A stretch of DNA of 64,000 bases from a marine gamma proteobacterium HTCC2143 (GTDB lineage: Bacteria; Pseudomonadota; Gammaproteobacteria; Pseudomonadales; Dasaniaceae). The notes under the pieces are model-generated. The model saw only the letters and a program-made list of their open reading frames with translations. It made no database searches and was not told the origin of the DNA. The translations under genes and the position numbers were made by a program. The stretch is taken from assembly GCA_000169075.1 (NCBI GenBank), contig AAVT01000007.1, forward strand, positions 1 through 64,000. Reading direction: 5' to 3'. Positions 27,740 to 37,159 of the stretch are shown in pieces (position 1 is the first letter of the stretch; every line of letters starts with the position of its first letter).

Positions 27740-27976
27740 CTATCTCTGTTGCCATTCTGTCCGCGTATAGGTTTTCATGTTTACGGCGTGAATACTGCCA
27801 TCGGCAATTAACGGATTTAGCCCAGCGTAAACAAGCTGCTGCTTTTTAACGGCGTTAAGCCCCTCAAACACATCACCGACGACGGTCACATCGATGTGAC
27901 TGCCTTCGCCCGCAACCTCAATATCACAGTCTGGCAGCTGCAGCTGCAGGATTTTTTTCACTTGATCTGGTTGCAT
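27740..27976 (-). CDS. ibaG: BolA-family protein IbaG
   Basis: 78 residues: MQPDQVKKIL, ELAGEGSHIDVTVVG-like core (EVAGEGSHIDVTVVGDVFEG), LNAVKKQQLVYAGLN and GSIHAVNMKTYT. BolA/IbaG proteins bind monothiol glutaredoxins with a shared Fe-S cluster. The ATG at 27976 has GAGGGT 6 bases upstream; the longer frame to 27988 is not needed. A 7-bp hairpin lies just before the ribosome site. Its usual neighbour mlaB is missing. Confidence 0.94.
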   Translation of the reverse strand: MQPDQVKKILQLQLPDCDIEVAGEGSHIDVTVVGDVFEGLNAVKKQQLVYAGLNPLIADGSIHAVNMKTYTRTEWQQR

Positions 27977-28100
27977 AATAACCCTCAACAGCCCGCTGGC
28001 TATACTCCAGCGGAGAATCGTTAAAAAAGCTTACAATTGTACGTAATACGAAAAATAATAGCGAGTTTGGCTGTCCACAGATCCGCAGCAGCCGAGACGA

Positions 28101-28814
28101 TTAACTACTTTTCGCGCTTCCGGTAGGATCAACGGACCAGTTGTCGATGACCTTATCAATATCACCATCATACAAACGCACAGCTGAATTGAACTGCCCC
28201 CGGTATACGATACCCAGATTAATGGCCTCAATAGTGACATTACGCAATTTCCATTCACCCGCCCGATTTGGACGCAATTTATACTGGATTACAAAAGGCT
28301 TTTCGGCTTCACCAAATATATGCTGGGTAACAGTAACGCTATCCGTGCCACTAAGGTCTTTGCTTTCGATCGGGGGTAAAACGTCAATTCTATTGCCGTT
28401 AAATGCCAGCAACCCCTTCGCGTAAGTCTGCACCAAGCCGTTACGGAACGTTGCACTAAAGCGTCTCATACGTTCTTTAAAGGCTGATTTTTCTTCATCG
28501 GTTTCCAACGACACATACATTTTTTTACTAGCATATTGGCCCATTACCCCCCGCGAGAAACCATCAAAATCGATGACATCCTCCAGCACCGACTCAATTT
28601 CACTGTAAAAACGCTGCGGGTCTGTCGCGTAATAACCCTTAGCCGAGGTAATAACCTCCATTACCTGCTGGGTTGTTTTTTCAACAACCTCATGTGGGCC
28701 CGGCGAAACCAATGGCATCGACGCTGTTGATTCAGCTGCCACAGTCCCCGCAAACAACGCGGTGCACATTAACGCCAAGCTCAGGCGAAGACTTACTCGT
28801 TGAAATATTTTCAT
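28101..28814 (-). CDS. mlaC: MlaC/Ttg2D periplasmic phospholipid-binding protein (orphan)
   Basis: 237 residues from the ATG at 28814 (AGGACAG just before). Signal peptide ending AGTVAAES, then the MlaC fold with FYSEIESVLEDVIDFDGFSR, MRRFSATFRNGLVQTYAKGL, FVIQYKLRPNRAGEWKLRNV and EAINLGIVYRGQFNSAV. MlaC carries phospholipids between the MlaA-porin complex and MlaFEDB. Here mlaF, mlaE, mlaD and mlaB, which normally flank it between yrbG and ibaG, are absent. Confidence 0.92.
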   Translation of the reverse strand: MKIFQRVSLRLSLALMCTALFAGTVAAESTASMPLVSPGPHEVVEKTTQQVMEVITSAKGYYATDPQRFYSEIESVLEDVIDFDGFSRGVMGQYASKKMYVSLETDEEKSAFKERMRRFSATFRNGLVQTYAKGLLAFNGNRIDVLPPIESKDLSGTDSVTVTQHIFGEAEKPFVIQYKLRPNRAGEWKLRNVTIEAINLGIVYRGQFNSAVRLYDGDIDKVIDNWSVDPTGSAKSS

Positions 28815-29122
28815 AACATCTGTCCTAGAAAAATGCCCTGACAAGTCAGTTGTGGCAGGTTTTACGAATTGATAAGACACCCCAGCTCACGTTGCTGGTT
28901 AATTCCTACTAGTGTAAGCCGAAAAAAATCCCAAGAATACGGCTAAATGCATAAAAAAAACTTCTACCACAATACTCTTTGAATCAAACACCTATATAAT
29001 GCCGCCACATTGATCAGTGCCGACCCAACAGGTAAACAACTGAAATTAAGACGAAAACAATAAATTTATTGTTTATTCTTGATTCTCGTTAATTTTTTGT
29101 TACAAAATCACCGATAAACCTT
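28815..29122. other. Divergent promoter region, mlaC / yrbG
   Basis: 308 A+T-rich bases. A consensus TATAAT lies at 28995-29000 on the plus strand, about 125 bases before yrbG, but its -35 is poor. No gene remnant of mlaFED could be recognised in any frame by eye. Confidence 0.45.
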
Positions 29123-30118
29123 ATGACATTAGCTATTATCGCCATTATTATCGGCTTCGCAGGACTTATCTGGAGTGCCGACCGTTTTGTATCAGGTGCC
29201 GCCGGCATTGCCCGTAATCTGGGAATGGCACCCATTATGATAGGCCTGACCATCGTCGCACTGGGTACCTCTGCCCCAGAAATCGTCGTCGCCATTGAGG
29301 CTTCACTCCTGAATCATAGCCAGCTAGCAGTCGGCAATGCTATTGGCTCAAACCTTGCCAACATCGGCTTGGTACTAGGAATAACCGCACTGGTTTCACC
29401 GATCCCTATCTCCTCCTCCATTATTGTCAGGGAACTACCCCTGTTACTTTTTGCCACTATGGGCGCACTATTATTCCTATCGGATAATTATCTAGGTGTC
29501 ATTGACGGTATTGTATTTTTACTAACGCTAAGTGGTATTTTGTACTACCTGATCAATAATAAGTCCCATCAACCCAATGTTGAGGAAGAAGCTGATGTCG
29601 ACCTCATACCTGACATACCCATGGTTAAAGGGTGGCTATTATTTTTTCTTGGCTTGACTGCTTTGATAATCAGCGCTCGAATTCTGGTATGGGGCGCTAA
29701 GGATATAGCCCTAGCAATGGGCGTCAGTGACCTTGTTGTTGGCCTTACCGTAGTCGCTGTGGGCACCAGTTTACCTGAACTAGCGGCTACAGTAGCCAGC
29801 GCAATCAAAGGCCATCACGATATCGCGCTGGGAAATATTATCGGCTCCAACCTGTTTAATCTGTTGGCGGTTATGGCGATGCCCGCGTTAATTAACCCAT
29901 CCGCACTTGAGCCGGAAGTCTTCTCAAGAGATTATCTATCAATGGCTGCCATCACCTTGTTTTTGGCGTCGATACTCTACTTTCATCGTCTGCGGGCGGG
30001 CGCAGGCAAGAGTATTGATGACTTAACTGCACCCCGTAAAATGGGTCGCATTGGCAGGATCGAAGGTGCTTTACTTTTACTGGGTTACGTCGCTTACTAC
30101 TACATACTGTTTCCGTAA
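29123..30118 (+). CDS. yrbG: Calcium/sodium antiporter, CaCA family (YrbG)
   Basis: An inner-membrane cation exchanger of 331 residues with about ten helices. The two alpha-repeats of the CaCA family are plain: VALGTSAPEIVVAIEASL with GNAIGSNLANIGLVLGI, and VAVGTSLPELAATVASAI with GNIIGSNLFNLLAVMAM. Transports Ca2+ or a related ion against Na+ or H+; the ion is not decided by sequence. It heads the yrbG-kdsD-lptCAB block. Confidence 0.95.
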   Translation: MTLAIIAIIIGFAGLIWSADRFVSGAAGIARNLGMAPIMIGLTIVALGTSAPEIVVAIEASLLNHSQLAVGNAIGSNLANIGLVLGITALVSPIPISSSIIVRELPLLLFATMGALLFLSDNYLGVIDGIVFLLTLSGILYYLINNKSHQPNVEEEADVDLIPDIPMVKGWLLFFLGLTALIISARILVWGAKDIALAMGVSDLVVGLTVVAVGTSLPELAATVASAIKGHHDIALGNIIGSNLFNLLAVMAMPALINPSALEPEVFSRDYLSMAAITLFLASILYFHRLRAGAGKSIDDLTAPRKMGRIGRIEGALLLLGYVAYYYILFP

Positions 30119-30152
30119 GTATTTTATAGTAGAGCAATAAATTGAGATGCCA

Positions 30153-31124
30153 ATGTCTAAACTTAGCTTAAAAGACTCTGCTTTACGCACCATCACGATG
30201 GAGCGGGACGCCATAACCGAGCTTCTGGACAGAATTGATGCAAATTTTGAGCACGCTTGTGAGCTGATACTTGCTTGCAGCGGCCGAGTGGTTGTCACCG
30301 GTATGGGGAAGTCCGGTCATATCGGCACAAAAATAGCGGCAACACTGGCCAGTACCGGGACGCCAGCGATGTTCGTCCACCCAGGGGAAGCCAGTCACGG
30401 CGACTTGGGTATGATAACGCCTGATGACGTTGTCATCGCACTATCCAACTCTGGCAACACGACCGAAGTGCTGACAATATTGCCCCTGCTAAAGCGAATG
30501 GGCACACCGTTGATCAGTATGACCGGCAACCCGGCATCAACACTCTCCTCAGCAGCTGATGCTAATATTGATGTCACCGTCTCACAGGAAGCATGCTCAC
30601 TAGATCTTGCACCAACATCTAGCACAACTGCCACGCTGGTCATGGGGGACGCACTAGCGATCTCACTTATGGAAGCCAAAGGGTTCAGTGCTGAAGACTT
30701 TGCTTTTTCGCATCCCGGCGGCGCTCTGGGAAGGAGGCTACTGCTTAAAGTCGAAGACGTAATGCACTCTGGGCCATTATTACCCGTTGTTTTCGTCGGA
30801 ACAAAGCTCAGTGAAGCCTTAATGGAAATCACTCGTAAAGGCCTAGGTATGACAACGATCGTTGATAACAACAATACCCTAGTCGGCGTTTTTACCGACG
30901 GCGATCTTCGCAGAGCACTTGACCAGAATATCGACATTCATCAAACGGCTATTTCTGACATAATGACTCGAGACTGTAAAACCGTAAATGCTGACATGTT
31001 GGCAGCGGAAGCCTTAGGCATCATGGATCACGGTAAAATTAGCGCACTGGCTGTTGTCGACGAGGCAAACAAACCTGTCGGCGCAGTGCACCTGCATGAC
31101 TTACTCAATGCCGGCGTTGCTTAA
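30153..31124 (+). CDS. kdsD: D-arabinose 5-phosphate isomerase
   Basis: Converts ribulose 5-phosphate to arabinose 5-phosphate for Kdo synthesis. An N-terminal SIS domain (VVVTGMGKSGHIGTKIAATL, HPGEASHGDLGMI, ALSNSGNTTEVL, DLAPTSSTTATLVMGDAL) is followed by two CBS domains (from VEDVMHSGPLLPVV and ISDIMTRDCKTV). An ATG at 30147 is also possible; 30153 gives the usual MSxxS start. Normally followed by kdsC, which is missing here. Confidence 0.96.
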   Translation: MSKLSLKDSALRTITMERDAITELLDRIDANFEHACELILACSGRVVVTGMGKSGHIGTKIAATLASTGTPAMFVHPGEASHGDLGMITPDDVVIALSNSGNTTEVLTILPLLKRMGTPLISMTGNPASTLSSAADANIDVTVSQEACSLDLAPTSSTTATLVMGDALAISLMEAKGFSAEDFAFSHPGGALGRRLLLKVEDVMHSGPLLPVVFVGTKLSEALMEITRKGLGMTTIVDNNNTLVGVFTDGDLRRALDQNIDIHQTAISDIMTRDCKTVNADMLAAEALGIMDHGKISALAVVDEANKPVGAVHLHDLLNAGVA

Positions 31125-31177
31125 GGCACCACAAACGTTCCGACCACAGTGTATCGGCAATTAATAGAATCGGCGCA

Positions 31178-31768
31178 ATGAAACTTTTAAGCTCCCTGAA
31201 TATCAATAGACTAGCTATTGCCGCCGGCGTGGTTGTCGTGTTGCTGTATCTACTTGCATACTCGGGCTCCGACATGCAGCAAAAAAGCGTCAATAATGCC
31301 GCACTTATTAATCAACCAGATTTTTATCTCGTGAACAATGTAAGTACTCAATTTGACGAACAAGGTATGCTCGAATTGTTAGCCAGCAACCAGCGCACGC
31401 TGCATAACCCAGCTAACCGCAGCATTGATATCATCAACCCGGTTTTCCAGTTTTATAGCGGCGGCGAATACCAGTGGCGTGTCAGCGCAAAGACTGGGGT
31501 ATTGTTTCAAAAGAGCGACCGAGTAGAACTCATGAAGGAGGTTATTGTCCTAAGCAGCGACCGATCAACATCACTAAAAACTCCGGCACTGACGCTATTT
31601 CCGAACAAAAAGCAGGCACAAACTGATCAACCAATAACCCTTGTTAATATTAACGGAGTCACTCGGGCAATCGGTATGAAGACCGATCTGGAAACAAAAG
31701 ACATTGAATTACTTAATCGTGTTAGAGGTCAATATGAACCAATGGTATCAACTAGTCATGTCGATTAA
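31178..31768 (+). CDS. lptC: LPS export protein LptC
   Basis: A bitopic inner-membrane protein that passes LPS from LptB2FG to LptA. 196 residues: one membrane helix (LAIAAGVVVVLLYLLAYS) and the periplasmic jelly-roll, with FYLVNNVSTQFDEQGMLELL, DIINPVFQFYSGGEYQWRVS and VELMKEVIVLSSD. Its 3' end overlaps lptA by 35 bases. First of lptC-lptA-lptB. Confidence 0.93.
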   Translation: MKLLSSLNINRLAIAAGVVVVLLYLLAYSGSDMQQKSVNNAALINQPDFYLVNNVSTQFDEQGMLELLASNQRTLHNPANRSIDIINPVFQFYSGGEYQWRVSAKTGVLFQKSDRVELMKEVIVLSSDRSTSLKTPALTLFPNKKQAQTDQPITLVNINGVTRAIGMKTDLETKDIELLNRVRGQYEPMVSTSHVD

Positions 31769-32306
31769 AGAAGGATCGCGGTTACTCATCTTTTCATTAC
31801 TGGTTTCGAGTCATGTCGCAGCATTACCTGACGACAACGAAAAACCGATCAATATTCAATCTGACAGCGCCAGTCTAAAAACTCTGGCCAATGGTAAAAC
31901 CACTGAATATTTTGGCAATGTCCAAATGACCCAGGGGTCCCTAAAGATCACGGGGGAACACATTACTATCTACAGTAACAATCGCGAAATCACGTCTATT
32001 ACCGCCACAGGAACACCCGCCATCTTTGAACAACAGCCCGATAGTGAAAGCTCCCCCATCGAAGCTCAAGCTGAAACTTTAGATTACCAGCTAAAAGACG
32101 AAGTCGTCGTTTTACTCATTAATGCCTGCGTCAAACAAAATGGCTCTGTCGTTACCGGCGGGCGCATCGAATACGGTATCGCCTCGGAAAAAATTAAAGC
32201 CTCTCGCGGCGATACGAATTCTTCTCGAGTGAATATGATACTACCTCCTGAGGGAGACGGTGGCGCGTCTTGCAATAAAATCAAAAACGGTTTGGAGCAA
32301 GGTTAA
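31734..32306 (+). CDS. lptA: LPS transport periplasmic protein LptA
   Basis: 190 residues. Signal peptide around [18 protein letters not shown], then the OstA/LptA jelly-roll, with [40 protein letters not shown] and [13 protein letters not shown]. Forms the periplasmic bridge for LPS. AGAGGT five bases before the ATG at 31734, inside lptC, decides this start over the frame start at 31704. A late cysteine (GGASCNK) and an internal one (INACVKQ) could form a disulfide. Confidence 0.93.
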   Translation: MNQWYQLVMSIKEGSRLLIFSLLVSSHVAALPDDNEKPINIQSDSASLKTLANGKTTEYFGNVQMTQGSLKITGEHITIYSNNREITSITATGTPAIFEQQPDSESSPIEAQAETLDYQLKDEVVVLLINACVKQNGSVVTGGRIEYGIASEKIKASRGDTNSSRVNMILPPEGDGGASCNKIKNGLEQG

Positions 32307-32308
32307 TC

Positions 32309-33034
32309 ATGTCAATATTGACGGTTAAACACTTAGCCAAATCCTACAAAGGACGCCCTGTTGTTAACGATGTTTCGCTGGAAATACATAGCGGCCAAAT
32401 CGTCGGGCTACTGGGTCCGAACGGTGCCGGAAAGACTACCTGTTTTTATATGATTGTCGGCATTGTGACCGCGGATAAGGGCCAAATTCAACTCGACGGT
32501 GTCGATTTGACCGGTCTATCCATGCATGCGCGGGCTCGTCAGGGTATTGGCTATCTGCCACAGGAAGCATCAATCTTTCGGAAGCTATCCGTCGCCAATA
32601 ATATTATGGCAATTCTGGAAACCCGCAAAGAACTAAATCGACAGCAGCGAGCAGAAAAACTCGAAGGCTTATTGCAAGAGTTTCATATCACGCACATTCG
32701 CGATAGCTTAGGAATGACTCTGTCTGGCGGTGAGCGTCGTCGAGTAGAAATCGCCAGAGCGCTAGCCACAGAACCCGCGTTTATTCTACTTGACGAACCA
32801 TTTGCCGGTGTTGATCCCATATCAGTTGGTGATATAAAACAAATCATCAACCATCTTAAATTGCTGGGAATTGGTGTACTGATAACTGATCACAACGTTA
32901 GAGAAACGCTCGATATTTGCGAGAAAGCCTATATTGTCGGCGAAGGACGTATTATTTCGGAAGGTGATGCGAATACTGTCCTAAACAATAAACAGGTCAG
33001 GGATACCTACCTAGGACACCACTTCGAACTGTAG
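32309..33034 (+). CDS. lptB: LPS export ABC transporter ATP-binding protein LptB
   Basis: 241 residues with a complete ABC ATPase: Walker [11 protein letters not shown]-loop in [19 protein letters not shown], signature [15 protein letters not shown], Walker [14 protein letters not shown] and H-loop [11 protein letters not shown]. Drives LPS extraction with LptFG (not in window). Two bases after lptA, followed by rpoN as in most gammaproteobacteria. Confidence 0.98.
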   Translation: MSILTVKHLAKSYKGRPVVNDVSLEIHSGQIVGLLGPNGAGKTTCFYMIVGIVTADKGQIQLDGVDLTGLSMHARARQGIGYLPQEASIFRKLSVANNIMAILETRKELNRQQRAEKLEGLLQEFHITHIRDSLGMTLSGGERRRVEIARALATEPAFILLDEPFAGVDPISVGDIKQIINHLKLLGIGVLITDHNVRETLDICEKAYIVGEGRIISEGDANTVLNNKQVRDTYLGHHFEL

Positions 33035-33191
33035 GAATCACGCGTACTGACACCACTTCCCGCATCGAATCGTGAACATGTCGCAAAACCGGTATAATGA
33101 TTGCATGAACTAACATCCATGACTAAACTGTCATCACGCGTATCCCACTCCCAAATCCATCAGGGATGCCAATGAGCATATGAACTAAATC

Positions 33192-34700
33192 ATGAAACAA
33201 TCGTTACAGCTAAAAATCGGCCAGCATCTGACGATGACGCCACAGCTCCAACAGGCGATCAAATTATTACAGCTCTCTACTTTAGACCTCCAGCAGGAAA
33301 TACAGCAAGTCCTAGAAAGTAACCCTATGCTCGACGAAGGTGAGGGAATCGAACCAGAATCGAGCAGTAATTCTGATGCCCCCAAAACTGAGCAAGTGGA
33401 CTTCAGTGATAACAATGACGGCGGGAAAGAATCGAACAGCACCCCCGAGACGGAAGGCCCCACCGCAGATAGCGACTGGCAGGAGACGATACCTGATGAG
33501 CTACCTGTTGATACACAGTGGGATGATGTTTATCAAGCTACCGCTCCACCCTCTTCACAGGCTTCCTCCGATAGCGGTGACTTCGACTTCGACTCTCGTA
33601 ATGGCAGTATTGATTCACTACAGGACCACTTGATGTGGCAACTGAATCTCACCCGTATGTCTGATCTTGACCGGACTATTGGTATGGCTATTATCGATGC
33701 TACCGACAGCAATGGCAGATTAACCCAAACGGCTGAAGAGTTGCACGCAAGTTTCGAACGACACAACCCAGATATCGAACTGGACGAGGTTTACGCTGTA
33801 TTACATAGAATTCAACAGTTTGACCCCCCCGGTGTCGCCGCTGTAGATTTACAAGAATGCATGCTCATTCAACTCAATCAACTGGCAGCAGAAACACCAT
33901 GGCTGGAAAAAGCTAAAATGATCACTGAGCACCACCTAGACTTACTAGGTAGCCGTGATTTCCCTCAATTAATGCGCCGAAGCAAACTGAAAGAACCTCA
34001 GCTGCAAGCAGTATTGGCTCTCATTCAAAGCCTAAATCCTAACCCCGGCGAAGCGATTGCCTCAGATACTACTGAATACATTGTGCCTGATGTCTATGTA
34101 AAAAAAATCAAGGGACGGTGGAGTGTAGAGCTCAATCCCGACATAGCGCCCAAGTTACGCATCAACACCGAATATGCTTCGCTGGTGAAGCGTGCTGATA
34201 CTAGCGATGAGAATACCTTTCTGCGAGACAACTTGCAGGAAGCTCGCTGGTTTTTGAAAAGCCTTCAAAGCCGCAACGAAACTCTGATGAAAGTAGCTAC
34301 TAAAATCGTAGAATATCAACGAGGATTTCTCGAATATGGCGATGAGGCAATGAAACCACTCGTTTTACATGACATTGCCGAAGTCGTTGAAATGCATGAA
34401 TCAACTATTTCCCGGGTTACTACCCAAAAATATATGCATACTCCTCGTGGTATCTTCGAGTTAAAGTATTTCTTCTCCAGCCACGTTAGCACGGACTCTG
34501 GCGGCGAATGCTCTTCAACGGCGATTCGAGCATTGATAAAAAAACTGGTTGTTGCAGAAAACCCCCGCAAGCCTTTGAGCGACAGTAAAATCACGGTCAT
34601 TCTCGCAGAGCAAGGCATCAAAGTAGCCCGGCGTACGATTGCAAAATACCGAGAGCTATTAATGATACCACCGTCAAATGAGCGAAAAAGACTTGTTTGA
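33192..34700 (+). CDS. rpoN: RNA polymerase sigma-54 factor
   Basis: 502 residues. Region I is Gln/Leu-rich ([20 protein letters not shown]), region II is acidic and disordered (about residues 50-130), then core-binding and HTH segments ([20 protein letters not shown]), and the RpoN box [10 protein letters not shown] near the C-terminus. Recognises -24/-12 promoters with enhancer-binding activators. Followed by hpf, ptsN, rapZ and npr, the classical rpoN cluster. Confidence 0.98.
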   Translation: MKQSLQLKIGQHLTMTPQLQQAIKLLQLSTLDLQQEIQQVLESNPMLDEGEGIEPESSSNSDAPKTEQVDFSDNNDGGKESNSTPETEGPTADSDWQETIPDELPVDTQWDDVYQATAPPSSQASSDSGDFDFDSRNGSIDSLQDHLMWQLNLTRMSDLDRTIGMAIIDATDSNGRLTQTAEELHASFERHNPDIELDEVYAVLHRIQQFDPPGVAAVDLQECMLIQLNQLAAETPWLEKAKMITEHHLDLLGSRDFPQLMRRSKLKEPQLQAVLALIQSLNPNPGEAIASDTTEYIVPDVYVKKIKGRWSVELNPDIAPKLRINTEYASLVKRADTSDENTFLRDNLQEARWFLKSLQSRNETLMKVATKIVEYQRGFLEYGDEAMKPLVLHDIAEVVEMHESTISRVTTQKYMHTPRGIFELKYFFSSHVSTDSGGECSSTAIRALIKKLVVAENPRKPLSDSKITVILAEQGIKVARRTIAKYRELLMIPPSNERKRLV

Positions 34701-34862
34701 ACAAAGTTTAACCATTAGCAACTGCTCACGTCACTGCAAGTGACCAGTAATTCTACTAAAAGCTAAATCTACCAACAATTTCACCCGTTTAATCATGAAT
34801 TAGACTCGACAAAATGGTGCTGAAAGGAGTACCTTATTCATTACAAACACAAGGAGCAGCTT

Positions 34863-35171
34863 ATGCAAATTAATGTAAGTGGACACCACCTGGAAATAAC
34901 TTCCGCACTCCGTGATTACGTCAATACTAAACTCTCCAAACTTCCGCGACACTTTGATAACATCACCAACACACATGTCACACTGACACTAGAAAAAAAC
35001 ATACAGAAGGCTGAAGCCACTGTTCATGTAGCAGGAGCTGATCTATTTGCTGCCTGTGAAGCAGACGATATGTATGCTGCAATTGATCAACTGACTGACA
35101 AACTAGACAGGCAACTGATCAAACATAAAGAGAAAAGTGTTGGCCGCAGCCAGGGGGCAGCCTCGCGCTAG
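34863..35171 (+). CDS. hpf: Ribosome hibernation promoting factor, short HPF
   Basis: 102 residues: MQINVSGHHLEITSALRDYV, YVNTKLSKLPRHFDNITN, THVTLTLEKNIQKAEATVHV and DDMYAAIDQLTDKLDRQLIK. Binds the 30S subunit in stationary phase and promotes 100S dimers (with RMF) or inactivation. Only the N-terminal domain is present, so this is the short gamma-type HPF. A GGAG site sits 8 bases before the ATG. Confidence 0.95.
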   Translation: MQINVSGHHLEITSALRDYVNTKLSKLPRHFDNITNTHVTLTLEKNIQKAEATVHVAGADLFAACEADDMYAAIDQLTDKLDRQLIKHKEKSVGRSQGAASR

Positions 35172-35246
35172 TAGCGTCCCACACATCATTACTATTTACA
35201 CTTAACCGTATACTGTGAAGCAGTCGCGGCAATTATACTGGGAATC

Positions 35247-35696
35247 ATGAAACTACATTCCATTCTTAGCCCCGGCCGCACTCATAACAGTGTACCGGGC
35301 ACCAGTAAAAAGCGTTCTCTCGAAAAAGTTGCCCAATTTATTTGCGCAGACAACCCTACTCTTGATCCCAACCAGATTTTCGATCGTTTAATTGCCCGTG
35401 AGCGGCTAGGTAGTACCGGACTTGGGCAGGGAATTGCAATACCTCACTGCCGTCTAAAAAGCTGTCAGGAAATTACCGGATGCCTTGTCAAACTCGAAAA
35501 GGCCATCGACTTCGATGCGATCGATGGGGAACCCGTTGATCTATTATTTGTTTTGCTAGTGCCCGACAAGGCGCATGATGAACATTTAACGGTACTGGCG
35601 CGGTTAGCGGAACTATTCAGCGACCACAACTTTTGCGATCAGTTACGACACGCAAAAAATGACGATGAACTTTATACCACTGCGTCAGCTTACTAA
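35247..35696 (+). CDS. ptsN: Nitrogen PTS EIIA component
   Basis: 149 residues, EIIA fold, with the phospho-accepting His67 in GIAIPHCRL, preceded by DRLIARERLGSTGLGQG and followed by VDLLFVLLVPDKAHDEHLTV. Receives phosphate from NPr and regulates potassium, nitrogen and envelope functions. Between hpf and rapZ as expected. Confidence 0.95.
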   Translation: MKLHSILSPGRTHNSVPGTSKKRSLEKVAQFICADNPTLDPNQIFDRLIARERLGSTGLGQGIAIPHCRLKSCQEITGCLVKLEKAIDFDAIDGEPVDLLFVLLVPDKAHDEHLTVLARLAELFSDHNFCDQLRHAKNDDELYTTASAY

Positions 35697-35856
35697 TGTA
35701 TCGTCTTCAGTTAACCGATCGATTGACGCAAACCAATACTGGCAATCCTATCTCGCACTGACATCGTTCAACAAATTAATCATTGCCAAGGGGAAGCCCT
35801 ATTGGTAGTTTTAACAACCATTTACCTATGGCTGACGCCGCCAAAAGGCACCGCAA

Positions 35857-36717
35857 ATGAAGCTAGTCGTTATTAGCGGACGATCTGGGTCCGGAAAAAG
35901 TACCGCCCTGAATCTAATGGAAGACGAGGGTTACTATTGCATTGATAACCTGCCCGTTGCTCTGATACCAAAAGTAGTTCGTCATCTGCAAGATAGTAGT
36001 GCTGCCGAACATGACCTGGTCGCTATTTGTGTCGATGCCAGAAATGCCAATAAGGACCTGGCCAATTTTGCCGAGTTACTTCAAAATAAACCGCTAGATC
36101 TTGATATCGATATTCTGTTTCTGGACGCCGACAGTGAACGCCTGATAAAACGGTTTAGTGAAACCAGAAGAAGGCACCCATTAAGTGATAGGCATACCGC
36201 CTTAACAGAAGCCATCATTCGTGAGCGAAAAATACTCGAACCTATTGCCGACATTGCTACACTGACCATCGATACTAGCAGCTTGAGCTTGCACGAATTA
36301 CGCACGATGATTAAATCTCGACTGGTCAAAAAACAAGGGGCCGGTATCTCTATTTTGTTCCAATCCTTCGGTTTCAAGCAAGGCATTCCCGTCGACGCAG
36401 ACATTGTCTATGACATTCGGATCCTGCCAAACCCGCACTGGGATGCCAGCCTCAGGGCATTGACTGGGCAGGACCAACCTGTTGTCGATTTTCTTGATGA
36501 CCAACATGAAGTTGAGGAGATGTTCGTCGATATACATTCTTATCTGGAAAAATGGTTACCTCTGTTCGAGCACAACAATCGTAGTTACATCACTATAGGG
36601 ATTGGTTGCACCGGCGGGCAGCATCGATCAGTATACATGGCAGAAAGACTCGCCAAATATTTTGATGGCCTCTATCAGAATGTGCAGGTACGCCACAGAG
36701 AATTACCCAACCTTTAA
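35857..36717 (+). CDS. rapZ: RNase adapter protein RapZ
   Basis: 286 residues. P-loop GRSGSGKSTALNLMEDEGYY (residues 8-16 Walker A), then CIDNLPVALIP, FLDADSERLIKRFSETRRRH and HPLSDRHTALTEAI; the C-terminal RNA/metabolite-binding domain has IGIGCTGGQHRSVYMAERLA. In E. coli it presents GlmZ to RNase E and tunes glucosamine-6-phosphate synthesis. Part of the ptsN-rapZ-npr cluster. Confidence 0.97.
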   Translation: MKLVVISGRSGSGKSTALNLMEDEGYYCIDNLPVALIPKVVRHLQDSSAAEHDLVAICVDARNANKDLANFAELLQNKPLDLDIDILFLDADSERLIKRFSETRRRHPLSDRHTALTEAIIRERKILEPIADIATLTIDTSSLSLHELRTMIKSRLVKKQGAGISILFQSFGFKQGIPVDADIVYDIRILPNPHWDASLRALTGQDQPVVDFLDDQHEVEEMFVDIHSYLEKWLPLFEHNNRSYITIGIGCTGGQHRSVYMAERLAKYFDGLYQNVQVRHRELPNL

Positions 36718-36745
36718 GGTTGATCACAGTGAAAATTGATTGACT

Positions 36746-37015
36746 ATGATTAAGACCAGAATAACTATCATTAATAAGCTTGGCCTGCACGCAAGAGCTG
36801 CGTCAAAATTCGTCACCACTGCCGCCTCCTTTGGTTGTAGTATTAAAGCCGGGAAAGACGGAAACATGGTCGATGGCAAGAGTATTATGTCGGTGATGAT
36901 GTTAGCAGCCAGCAGAGGTACAGACCTAGACCTGGAATTTGACGGCAATGATGAACAACAGGCGATGGATGCAGTCACCAGCCTAATCAACAATCGATTT
37001 GATGAAGGGGAATAG
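36746..37015 (+). CDS. npr: Phosphocarrier protein NPr (HPr family)
   Basis: 89 residues from the ATG at 36746, which places the phospho-His at position 15 (INKLGLHARAASKFV), exactly the HPr numbering; a TTG at 36740 is less likely. The second HPr motif KSIMSVMMLAASRGTDLDL contains the regulatory-site serine region. It relays phosphate from PtsP to PtsN. Last gene of the rpoN cluster. Confidence 0.95.
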   Translation: MIKTRITIINKLGLHARAASKFVTTAASFGCSIKAGKDGNMVDGKSIMSVMMLAASRGTDLDLEFDGNDEQQAMDAVTSLINNRFDEGE

Positions 37016-37159
37016 CACACACACGTTTTAGACACAGACACTCACGACAAAGCAAGATCAAAGAAACCCATGGCACCTACTCTTCTTTAGTTGTTGGATC
37101 GACAACTTTTATGGATACTTGACGCCGATCACCCCAGCCTACTTTTTGGCGGAGCAATA

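Noticed and set aside
28031..28258. Minus-strand frame considered as a possible mlaB
   Set aside because: No STAS-domain pattern; it lies mostly inside mlaC in another frame.
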